A stretch of 64,000 bases of DNA. Source: Linum tenue. Lineage: Eukaryota > Streptophyta > Magnoliopsida > Malpighiales > Linaceae. Below the pieces are notes generated by a model. The model did no database searches and was not told the origin of the DNA. It saw nothing but the letters and a program-made list of their open reading frames with translations. Shown here piece after piece: positions 26,734 to 36,860 of the stretch; positions within the stretch are counted from its first letter, which is position 1, and every line of letters begins with the position of its first letter. The stretch is taken from the NCBI GenBank assembly GCA_946122785.1, contig CAMGYJ010000008.1, positions 10,069,475 through 10,133,474 of the forward strand, read 5' to 3'. A program made the translations under genes and the position numbers.

Positions 26734-29700
26734 CGTTATCAGCACGAAGCTCTGCTAGCATCATGGTTGGTCATTGTCTCTTTACACAATCCAGTATATT
26801 GGAGTAAGATCACAATATGATCAAGGTATGTAAATCTTATATCCTTTCTTATCTTATTGTCTTATTTGTGTTGACATTATCTCATTCCAATATATCAAGA
26901 TGGGCGATACTCTTTTCTCGTATCCATTGATATTTTATCACGTCAATCTATTTGGATTAACAAGAAAAGTAATATAAGTGATGAGTTAATTTTTCAGTTC
27001 TCTGTGTTATCCTATTCTTATCAATCCCACATTGATATGTAGAAAATGCAAGTTCCAAGAGCCCATATATTCCTCAGAAGTGGAAATTGAAGAATTCAAA
27101 GGCAAATAAAGAAAAAAACATGGTAATAAGAATATTGGTTTTGTATGTTACCATTGTAATGGAAAATTACATTTGTCTCGTACCCGTTGTACGCAAAAGA
27201 CCCTATTCTACCAAGAATCAAAGGGAAAAGCTAATTCATATACGCTCTTGCAATATCAATATAATGGAACATATTTTTTGTATTATAAGTTGGTATATTC
27301 TCCATTAAAGATGAAAATGAAATTGCACTTGAGACATTTTCATTCCCAGAAGTGAATGAAACAATCTATTCCCCGAAGTGAATGAAGCTATAAACATGAT
27401 TATATATATGTTAAATGTATTGTTTAGATCTTTTCACCAGAAGTGAGAAAAGAGGAGAATTATAAATAAGGATGACACAACAATTGCATTATCAAAGTCA
27501 TGATAACATAATGTACCTGTTGTACATTATACTGTATATTAAACGCATATATAAATCTAAAATCACCTAGTTAGTGATGGTAATGTTCCAAATAAATCTT
27601 ATTTAATTTTCACAATTTTAGTATTATGATTCTTATTTCTTTTATGTTTTATTGTGACGTTATTTTTCATGTATAATTTAATTTGATAACCTTTATCTTT
27701 AACAATTAACTTGATAAATTCATCATTTTTGTCTTAAGTTTGAAATATTCTCATTTATTATTTTAGTATGTTTTTGTAAAGTATGATTATTAGAAAATTT
27801 TCATATAAACTATATGGTAGAGTACATAAATAAGAAAAGCTTCCGAAAAGCTTATGTTTGGTTACTTGAAGTAACTAAATTATGTACTCGTGATAACAAT
27901 TTGTGATGATATTCACTATGAATTAGTGTTTACTAAGAATGCATCAAATCATAAGTCCCCGGAAGAGTGGAATATGGTACAAAATATGGTAAAGCTTTAA
28001 AGGAGCTAATTTTGTGGCCTGAAGGAACCAAACTACCTAGTGATGATGCATTACCCAATTAAAAGGATATTCATAAAATGAATATCTTATCATGAAAATA
28101 GTGAAACTAATATTTGCATCACAAATATGTACTACATGTATATTAGTACAATCAGTACACATAAAAGTGTAAACCAGAAGTTTACAAGATTTGATAACTT
28201 GATAATTTGGTTGGTCCGGTTTGACCATCCCAGATCATGATGTGAAAAAAATTCTTGGAGAATTCATGAGAACATCATATGAGAAGGCAAAGAACTCTTC
28301 AACTAAAAGAGTTATTATGTCATGTTTGTTCTCAAGGAAAATAGAACAATTGATCATCGCTTGTAAAAGAGTTGATAAATCTCTTGAGATTTTATGGATA
28401 TGTATGCAGAACAATACATCAATCATGTGGATCATTTGTGAATTTTATGGGTTGATGCATCAAATGGATGATCACATGTATTTTATCTAATCGCAACCCG
28501 ATGTTTGCGATATTGGTTGCCTCACTAGCTATGGATACATTGTGATGGTTATCCAATCAAACATCACTTTGCTTAAGAGAACAAACTGAGCCTTCTGGTC
28601 TCTTGTCGAGGACATGCTAGCTGGCAAGTGATAGTATTGGTTCACATCTAACCAACAAGTTATCATAAGTTCTCCCCTTTTACAAATGGTTTTGGTCAGA
28701 AACTTAACCTTTCTCATATGAGAATATAAGGGTGTGCGCATACATCCCAATTGCTCCACCACAGTATCTTAAGCTGATTCTCGTTGGAAATTGAGAATTT
28801 GTGTTGGGTATGAATCCCAAATGGGAAATTGGTTTGCGAAATTATTGTTTTGATGGATTAATTTCCCAACATTAAGGGGGAGAGGGAAAAAAAACAGCTA
28901 GACAAAGAGATGAGTTGGAATGAGTTATCATTATCTAGTTTTGATCCTCAAAGTAGAAACATGAACCTGAAGTTCATAAGATGAATTATCATTACCAACT
29001 ATCAAACGCATTTACTGGCCATACGAAGTGACCAAGTCACATATACTAGTTGTGAATGCTCCAACTAAATTTGATATCCTTGTTGGATACTCTAATATAA
29101 TAAAAAATGTGTATGAAAGAGCGCATGAAGCATGATAGATCAATCGGTTCCAATGATAAACATCCTCGAGAAAGAAAATGAGCTATAATTAGAATGGTCA
29201 ACTCGAGGACATGAAAACTCAAGAAGAGTAACCAAGAATTAAGTATAATTTTAGTTCCAGAAGAACACATGTCTATGAAAGTTGTGAAAAGGAAGAGATC
29301 TCAAAAACATATTAGATTACAATACTGGAACCGAAATGAAGTCATTGTCGACGAAATTTGTTTGTTGTACTTCAGTACTGAATATGATATATACAAGTGA
29401 GGATCAAGAGTAAAACTTTATTGATGCATGAAAATGATAATGTTATTGGCCAATATAGAAAGAAATCATGAAACTTGCTCAAGGAGCATAAAGTTTAAGG
29501 ACCAGAAGTCCTTGCACCTAAAAGAGGGCAAAAATAGCGGGATACAAACAAAATTTTGTGCTATTGGAAAGTATGAAATTGTGAGAGATATAACACAATG
29601 TTTTGCAATGGGTTTCTCGAAAAGACCTATCATTGTTTAAGAGGAGTTATACTCCCCTGTGGTGGGTGCAACTACTTTTTCAAATCAAATGTTTGAAAAT

Positions 29701-31147
29701 TATTGTGATAGCCTATTTGTTTGAATTCCCTGAAGATGTTAAATATATTTAAAACTCCCAGAAGGATTAATTACTCCTAGAAGGATTAATTTACCTGAAG
29801 TAAACAAGTAAAGTTCTCGAGAATATATAATGATAGACTAAGAATATCCCCTGTATGGGTTGAGAAAATATAGACGAATGTGAAATACTCGTCTAAGTGA
29901 ACACCTACAACAGTAGGGTGAATGGACCTTAAAAGGTTAAATCCGGATAGAGTCATTAGAGCATTTGCATTGTGCATATATACTTGTGTTGTCTGTATGT
30001 GCTTCAAGGATTTTAAATTCTTGATTTATGAGTTGTGATTTACTTTAAAGTATGAGTTGTGTTTTATGAGTGTACTTTGTCTAGTTCGTATGTTTCTATG
30101 ATGTGTGTTTTGTTAATATCTTTCGTGATATGAAAGAATTGCTTGCTTCAATTTGTTTTAGTCAAGTTTTTTTTATGACCATCTCATATTATGTTGATGA
30201 TATGTCTATTATTGGAGCTCCTGAAGAGCTTCCTAAATCAGTTGATTGCTTAGAGAAATAAGTTAAATTGAAGGATTTAAGATCCTTTGATGGGCAAGGA
30301 AGATAATGCTGAAAAAATGGAAAAATAATTTTGCATGAACAAATTATGTTCATCAAATAACATTAGGATTCTAAGATCACTAGAAGTGACCAAGATCCAT
30401 TTATGCAACAAGAAAGAAGTAAATCATTAAGTCCTGAAGTACTAAATGTTGATGTAGGTCCTGAAGTACCATATGTTGATGCATCAGAGCACCAATGAAC
30501 CTTGCTAGCAAAACACCATACAAAATATCATTTTGGTGTTGATAATATTAGCAAAATACAATATTTCCCTCCATGGAACGTTGGAAAATACTTTGTTATC
30601 TTTAGGAACAATATATGCGATTGTTCTATTGTGGTATTATCAAAGAGTGATTTGGTGAATTATATATCCAAATTCTATGTACCATTTGATCCTCATATTG
30701 GTTGATCGGAGATGAGCTATATCTCTTACATATGGTGATATAAGTGTTTCATAGAGAAACAAACAAACTATAGTAGGCAAGTCCTGAATATATTCCGTTA
30801 CACTTTGTGATTCACCATACCTAAAGGACTTGTGGTTGTGAACTATTTTCAAAGGAAATGATCTTGACGATCATGTATGAAGAAAATATGAAGATCATGG
30901 ATCAAATTGACAATCTAGTAGATTGTTCACTAACTCACTCCCGACAACAATATTTCTAAAAGTTGCTCGTGAAATTTGAGTTCAAAGACTCAAAGATTTG
31001 AAGTGATGTGGTCATGAGGGGGAGCATATACGCACTGCACTCTTTTTTCCTTCACCATGGTTTTTTCCCACTGGGTTTTCCTGGTAAGGTTTTTAACGAG
31101 GCAGTATGAGATAGCGTAATGCAGTCTAGTGGTCATCCAAGGGGGAG

Positions 31148-31417
31148 TATTATGTAAATATTGATATATGGATGACCAATGGCCTACCACATTAGATGCT
31201 CACTTGGGAGTTACATGTAACTCCTATTTCTACATCATTATCTCTCATTCATATGCATTGATATAAGGATGTAGTGGTTACCAAAGTGTGCCTATAAATA
31301 TAGCACACCATTATATCAAAAGTGAAGAATGAATAAGAACTCTTCCCTCTCTTCTCTTGTGTCTTTCCCTCTCTAATCATCTCTTGTAGTTGCTTATATT
31401 TTCATAGTTTCATAACA
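31148..31417 (+). repeat. 3' LTR of the 26464-31417 element
   Basis: It is the same length as the left LTR, directly preceded by the polypurine tract and followed by the CTCCG target duplication. Confidence 0.88.
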
Positions 31418-31471
31418 CTCCGAGCAATGTGTAGTTAATCTAGGAGAGGTTATAATCTTCCTTCAATATTC

Positions 31472-31679
31472 TTTTTTTTTATAATGATGATTGAATTAAA
31501 GGAAAACGAACCAAAATCGAAACAAGAGTCAAAGGAAGAGGGGTTCACAAGCAACTGAACCCAACTTCCCAGAAAAGCAAAAAAGTACAGCGACAGAGTG
31601 AGGCCGCAAAAAACCTGCCCAGAAACGAAACAGAAAAGAGAGACCTGGGAGGCCAAGAGTGCCACAATCGATCCGCACA
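31472..31679 (-). mobile_element. 208-bp non-LTR retroposon, minus strand, 18-bp target duplication
   Basis: AATCTTCCTTCAATATTC occurs perfectly at 31454-31471 and 31680-31697. The insert starts with an oligo-T run, which is the A tail of a minus-strand element. Its minus strand is open for about 70 residues (hydrophobic, ending near SIIIIKKK) but does not resemble a known protein. This fits a 5'-truncated LINE or another L1-type retroposed transcript. Confidence 0.8.
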
Positions 31680-33616
31680 AATCTTCCTTCAATATTCAAT
31701 ACGATTAGATTCTTTTCCTCTCTTTTTTTTTATGGAGATTCTTTTCCTCTTTATTGTAAAGACTTTTGAGCTCATTAGGAGCACTGTACTTTGATGAAGC
31801 TACACAACAAATAGTACATCAACTAAAAAAAGTTAAATAGTGAAATAATTTTTTATGGCACAAATGTAAATACAAATTTAACCCCATTTCCCCCACTTAA
31901 CGGTAAATGTAGATGCAAGCATTAGCAAAACCGTAAAATAATTCTTAACATATCATTATGAACAATATATACGAGACTATGTCGACATCGATGAGGATTC
32001 AATAATCCCATCAAATCGTGAGTCATTGGCAGATTCATAATCGCCACAACGATGGAGATAAGTTAGAAGTTAAGAGGGGCTACAGCCCACATCTACTTCG
32101 AAATATAAACAAAATAACATGTACAATTCGTAATCAATTAAGAAAATAGAGCGATCGGTCAACCTTAGCCCCTTCTTCATTCATCGCACGATAAAATCAG
32201 CTCATATCTTTCATTTTTCTCACTCCTTCCCTAACGATTGATGCAAAGTAACTACTCTTTCCATACCATTTCCAAACAAATCACTCTCAAGGATTCGCCA
32301 TTATCATCAACAGTTTATTACCCTCGGAAAGAAAAAGGAATACTAATTACGCGATTATTTATATAAAATTACAAATGGCCACTTATGTATTTGATTAGAT
32401 CATAGTCAAGCTCGTCGGTGGTTTTGCTGCCCATATATCCCAATCAAAGCAGCATTTCTTTTTCCTTTGATTCGACCCGACACAGCAAATGCAGGAAGAA
32501 CACGTGTTTCCTGGCCACGCCTTCTCGAACCTAACACCAAAAAAAAAAAATATTTTTCTAGTTATTTGTTTTGTCTCTCAGACAGCACTTTCGAAAGAAA
32601 CCAATTAACAACCAACCAAAAACAGTACAGTGGGTTCCTCGATGGGACAATTTAAACACGAAAATAAGTAAATAACAATAATAATATTGCCAGTGACGAC
32701 CACGTGTCCCCTCTCCCTTTCATTTTTAGTCCCCCGGTGTTGGCCTAACACCTTCGCTCCTCTCATTGGTCCAAACAGATTGGCCTGTGGAGCCCACGCT
32801 TAGATACGCACCTGCTACTTTATTACTGCTGTTTGATTAACAATGTACATAATTACAATTAGTTCCCTTCCAGATCCAGTCACTACATAATTAGCAATTA
32901 ATCATAAAAAAGCCCGAAATATTTGTTATGGTAAGCTTATAAGAATATAATCGTTAGTTCCTTGTTAATTTGTAGAGCTGTTAATACGTAATACCCAATA
33001 AAATTGAAGATACACATGTATATATATAACACATTAGTTTATTACTAAATTGTTCAACAGAAAACTAAAATTTTCATCACTAAAGATAATTAAAATCCAT
33101 TGTTATTCATCACAAGAAGTTATAATAGAGCATTTAAATAAACTATCTCATGAAGAAATCATACAATTTAAAATTCTAATTAGTAATTAAGGTGACACTC
33201 AATAGTAGATCGTGTAAAACGGTAAATCCATAAGGAGGATAGAAAACAAAGAAGAAGTAGAAATAAAATTACTTAATAGTATCAGATTGCCTCAAATTGG
33301 AGTGGTTCATCCAATTTCATATCCAACTGCTCATCCTAGTTCGTGCAAGCAAATGGACCGACCGAATTTGTAAATGTGTTGGCACTTGTACTAATTCGAT
33401 TGTTAAACTTATCTGATTCTTATAACAAGGGTATTAACTTATGAATACAATGGCATTAACTGATATTGTTGATCTATCGAATATGCATAAAATTATTTTG
33501 GTATTATATGTGGATATATACCCTTTTTTTCGACGAAGGAGTTGGTATTATATCTCATCAGAAATTAACTTCAATGGCTACAAAACTCTTCCAACCTAGC
33601 CTGTTCAGCCTACCTA

Positions 33617-33889
33617 TAGGTGGCAGTTCGGTTACCGGTTATTGGTTAACCAGTCGGTTAAACTGATAACCGACCGGTTATCCACTAACCGGTAATCAAA
33701 GTAACCGAACTTCGGTCGTTTATCGGAGGTTGGACAAAATAGTTTTTTGGTCTTAAAAGTGGTTCAGTTAACCGATAACCAGAGAAACCAAAGCCTATTT
33801 CGGGTGGTTTTCTGTAGGGAGAGTGTTATTTTGGTTAACCGGACAATCGGTTACCGGTTATAACCGAAATAACCAAACTGTCACCCCTA
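33617..33889. mobile_element. 273-bp inverted-repeat element (MITE-like)
   Basis: Imperfect inverted ends (TAGGTGGCAGTTCGGTTA at the left; the right end reads TAGGGGTGACAGTTTGGTTA on the minus strand) enclose many CGGTTAACC/GGTTACCGG palindromic words. The end style is hAT-like. No target duplication is evident. It is absent from segmental unit 2. Confidence 0.6.
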
Positions 33890-34240
33890 ATACAACGAGA
33901 CACGGAGCAAACGACAAAGTAAACTTAAGCCCTGAAATTTTGGTATAGATATATTTTCCCTGCTAGCTACCAATGTAAATTTAAGCTTAATTAAACAGGG
34001 TAGGTTATGGGCTCGGTTTGATTGAAGGAATGTTCTGGACTAGTGGGTTTGAATATATAGTAATATAAATATGAAAAAATCTGAATGTTATCTAGGTACA
34101 TTGCACGTTTTTTATTAGAAACAAAGGGAGGAAAGAAGATAACAATGACGTACAATATATAATATAACTACTCTACAACGTTAAATTTTCTTTGTAGGTC
34201 TGATATTTATATATTTTATGTATTGTTACGTTAGTCATAA

Positions 34241-34344
34241 TTTTAAATACAATTATTGTACTTGAATAATTCAACGCCCACTCAATGAGTTGGAGAAATC
34301 GATCATTAATTCAACCGCAAATTATTGATCATTCAAACTCAAAA
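34241..34344 (+). repeat. 104-bp direct repeat, copy 1
   Basis: It begins TTTTAAATACAATTATTGTA and matches 34637-34740 with about ten differences at equal length. It lies in the distal promoter of the second DUF7950-type gene. Confidence 0.8.
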
Positions 34345-34636
34345 GTGAAGCTTCCCATTATTGTGTGAAGAACGGTTTGACGACCCTATTTTTTAAACGC
34401 ATGAGATGTAATTTTATATTTGTCTTAAAAGAAAAATTAATACAATTGAAATTAGGAGTTAATAAGGGACAATAAGGTCATTTAACAGCCCATTAACCGA
34501 CCATTTAACGGAAAATTGGATGGAAGGGTACAATCGTTACGTTTTAATATTATAGAGGTATGTTCGTGCAAAAAATTAGTAGAGTGATACGTTTGTTAAT
34601 CGGCAATAGTAGAAAGGTACGAAATGTTGTTAGCCC

Positions 34637-34740
34637 TTTTAAATACAATTATTGTACTTGAATAATTCAACGCCCAGTCAAGGTGTTGGAGAAATCGATC
34701 ATTAATTCAACGGCAAATTACCGATCGTTCGAACTCAAAA
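34637..34740 (+). repeat. 104-bp direct repeat, copy 2
   Basis: Partner of 34241-34344, offset by 396 bp. Both copies keep GGAGAAATCGATCATTAATT. Confidence 0.8.
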
Positions 34741-35427
34741 TTTTCAAAGCATAAGAAGTAAGAAAGCATATTGCCACGATCCATGTGACTCCGCTTTTGT
34801 TGGAAACATGCACTAATATACTTTTGGAAGATTATTGGGAATGTTGCTATGCGAGAACGGGAGGTCGAAAATCTAGATTGACAGTAGAGGCATGGTTGAT
34901 TGTGATTTGAAAATTTTCTTTTTGTAGAAACGTTTGTTGGCTATAAAGTTTGAACCTAAAGTGTCGAGAAGGTTATATCGTTCTCGTGTTACTAGTATTT
35001 TGAACTCTATTAATTGATTAATACAACAAAAACTTAATTAGCATCCTAATAGAACGGTAAAGCATGAATCCTTAATGGCATATCGAACGCTCGACATTCC
35101 CAAAATCATTGGATTCCAACGTTTCTTTGCAAGGTTGGGGTTAGACAAAGAGATGAAGAGAGCAGCCGGAGAGTGAGAGAATGTTTGCTATAAGGTAAGG
35201 CCTAAGAATGGACCAAACAGTATAAACCGACCTATATCTCCGACACAATGACGGACTGCAAGAAACCATCATTCCACAAAAGAAGACACATAGAACGATC
35301 GACTATACCATATATATCAACTGGCCGGTGTTCTTGCTTTTAGTGTTCCTGTTCTGCCTTGTTTTGTTTTTGTTGGGCTGAAATGAAAGTGAAACCAACA
35401 AATGAAAATTACCTTTGACAGAGAAAC

Positions 35428-35451
35428 GGGTCGGGTCGGGTCGGGTCGGGG
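35428..35451 (+). promoter_or_regulatory. G-quadruplex-type GGGTC tandem, paralogue 2 promoter
   Basis: Four GGGTC pentamers followed by GGGG give five G-runs separated by 2-nt loops, an ideal G-quadruplex pattern, about 260 bp before the ATG. A related tract with four G-runs is kept at the same relative place before paralogue 3, followed in both by GACAACGCAGCAT. Confidence 0.6.
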
Positions 35452-35532
35452 ACAACGCAGCATGGGGGAAACCTGGCCAATCAGAGAGCCCACACCATAT
35501 GCTCTTATTAATTCTCTTTGGTGTTTGCCCTA

Positions 35533-35541
35533 GGACACGTG
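35533..35541 (+). promoter_or_regulatory. G-box GGACACGTG, paralogue 2
   Basis: The same 9-mer as before paralogues 1 and 3, here 166 bp upstream of the ATG in the context CCTAGGACACGTGT, which is also conserved in paralogue 3. Confidence 0.6.
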
Positions 35542-35660
35542 TTGATCCTTTTTCTCCGTCCAACCCTTCTTTCCATAATTATCGCCTCCACTACCTAGCT
35601 AGCTAGCTCCATATCTCTCCCCAAGAAACCCCACCTCCACCGGAGAGAAAAAAAAAGCCA

Positions 35661-35684
35661 CAGACAGACAGACAGACAGACAGA
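35661..35684 (+). repeat. CAGA microsatellite in the 5' leader of paralogue 2
   Basis: Five to six tandem CAGA units lie 23 bp before the start codon. Confidence 0.85.
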
Positions 35685-35706
35685 GAGCAAGAACAAGATC
35701 GGAGAT

Positions 35707-36666
35707 ATGAACAGCGGCGGAGAACCATCCAGCTGGCGCATGATAAGCTGGTCAGCCAACCACGGCGGGTTTGGATCGGTGCAAGACGTCGGTCCGACGA
35801 TAACCAACCGGATCATGCTCCGTTTCCGCCCCATCGCCCCCAAACCCGCCAACCCAGATCCCTCCGCCACGGCCTTAGCAAACAGCTACAGGCCCAGGAA
35901 GAAGCGAAAGTACGTTAGGGTTCGCAAGAGAAACAGTACTAGTTGTTCCGTCAAGAAAAAGGACACGTCATCATCGTCGTCCTCGCCGGATCCCAAATCC
36001 TCAAACCACGTCGTCACCCTCCAGCTCCTCCCGGAGAAAAGCCACCCGCCTAAGGAACAAGAGGCAGCAGCTGTAGATCGGAACATGCTCTCGTCGTCGT
36101 TGCCGCCGAGACAGTGCAACCTGGATCTCACCGTGGCCGCTTCTGCAGCCGAGGATGACAACTATTATTACCATCACGGCACAGATCTGGTGACGTGGCG
36201 GCGGGGGCAGGAGGTGGAGGAGTCGTGGGTGACGGTGGAGTCTGTGGCGGAGATCTCGTCCTCCTCCGCCTTCGGTTACTGCATGGATCTGGAGGAAGTG
36301 AAGATCCGCTTGGATGGGGACACGTGTCCTGGGTTCGTATCGGACGGCTGCAACCGAGTGGTGTGGGTGAACGGCGCCTACAGGAGGATGGTGGGGACGG
36401 CGTCCGTCGTGAGGGTGGTGGTGGGGATGAAGGATGATGAGGTGGCGGCGTCCTTTCATCGCGAGGTTGGAGGAGGAGCGTACACGTGTTGGGTGAGGGT
36501 GAGAGGGGCGACGTGGAGGAAGGAGATGGTGCCGTGTGACGTTTGGAGGGTGGAGAATGGTGGGCTTGCATGGAGGCTCGACGTTGAGGCCGCCCTCACC
36601 CTTGGGCCGGGTTCAGAAATTGATCGGGTTGGGGGTATTACCCAAGGAACCCTAATTGCTCCTTGA
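35707..36666 (+). CDS. DUF7950-type plant protein, paralogue 2 (319 aa)
   Basis: Intronless member of the same uncharacterised plant family. It has ITNRIMLRFRPIAPKP near residues 32-47, then the basic KKRKYVRVRKR, a Ser/Asp-rich linker, and a VVTLQLLPEK motif. The C-terminal domain covers about residues 175-300: ESWVTVESVAEI, the CMDLEEVK block, DTCPGFVSDGCNRVVWVNGA, YRRMVG, YTCWVRVRGATWRKEMVPCD and GLAWRLDVEAALTLGPG. It runs 17 residues past that point (to TLIAP), where paralogue 3 stops at LGPG, apparently through loss of the ancestral stop. The start MNSGGE matches the MNRGGE start of paralogue 3. Role unknown; the basic tract hints at nuclear location. The domain has two conserved Cys (TCPG, TCWV), which I note without assigning a function. 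Confidence 0.82.
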   Translation: MNSGGEPSSWRMISWSANHGGFGSVQDVGPTITNRIMLRFRPIAPKPANPDPSATALANSYRPRKKRKYVRVRKRNSTSCSVKKKDTSSSSSSPDPKSSNHVVTLQLLPEKSHPPKEQEAAAVDRNMLSSSLPPRQCNLDLTVAASAAEDDNYYYHHGTDLVTWRRGQEVEESWVTVESVAEISSSSAFGYCMDLEEVKIRLDGDTCPGFVSDGCNRVVWVNGAYRRMVGTASVVRVVVGMKDDEVAASFHREVGGGAYTCWVRVRGATWRKEMVPCDVWRVENGGLAWRLDVEAALTLGPGSEIDRVGGITQGTLIAP

Positions 36667-36860
36667 AAGCAATAACCCACCAAGGTAACTTAACTATAAA
36701 ATTAAAATGTGGAGTATTTATTCTTTCTTTCTTTCTTTCCTCTTAAATAGGACTAACCAATCTTCCAAATCCACCTATATATATATATGCCCATTCTCAA
36801 AGGACCACACACAATGTCGACAGGGTAGGGATGGGGATGGATATTGATGAGGTGGAGATT

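Larger units (their letters stand above)
26464..31417 (+). mobile_element. Copia-derived LTR element, young LTRs but dead internal coding (4,954 bp)
   Basis: Two 270-bp LTRs bound the element, flanked by the 5-bp duplication CTCCG (26459-26463 and 31418-31422). The LTRs start TATTATG and end CATAATA or CATAACA rather than TG...CA. A polypurine tract AAGGGGGAG (31139-31147) abuts the right LTR. Inside there is only wreckage of a Copia polyprotein in plus orientation: a zinc-knuckle remnant near 27140-27195 (CYHCNGK...H), EELYSPVVGATTF near 29640, and YYVDDMSIIGAPEELPKS near 30190, separated by many stops and shifts. It must rely on proteins supplied in trans. No long intact frame remains. Confidence 0.85.
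32400..36860 (+). repeat. segmental duplication, unit 1
   Basis: Distal promoter words, the coding gene and ~200 bp of 3' flank match unit 2 (41105-50190) in the same order and orientation. Examples are GCAAATGCAGGA, GGAACCTAACACC/CGAACCTAACACC, CCACGTGTCCCCTCTCCCTT, CATTGGTCCAAA, GGGACAACGCAGCAT/GGGGACAACGCAGCAT, GACCAATCTTCCAAA/AACCAATCTTCCAAA and AAAGGACCAC. The two units have since gained different insertions. Confidence 0.8.

Noticed and set aside
35661..35684. CAGA repeat as a CRISPR-like array
   Set aside because: Simple microsatellite in a eukaryotic 5' leader with no spacers.
36001..36683. Pro/Ser/His-rich minus-strand frames opposite paralogue 2
   Set aside because: Shadow frames of a GC-rich coding region; the plus strand has the conserved family sequence.
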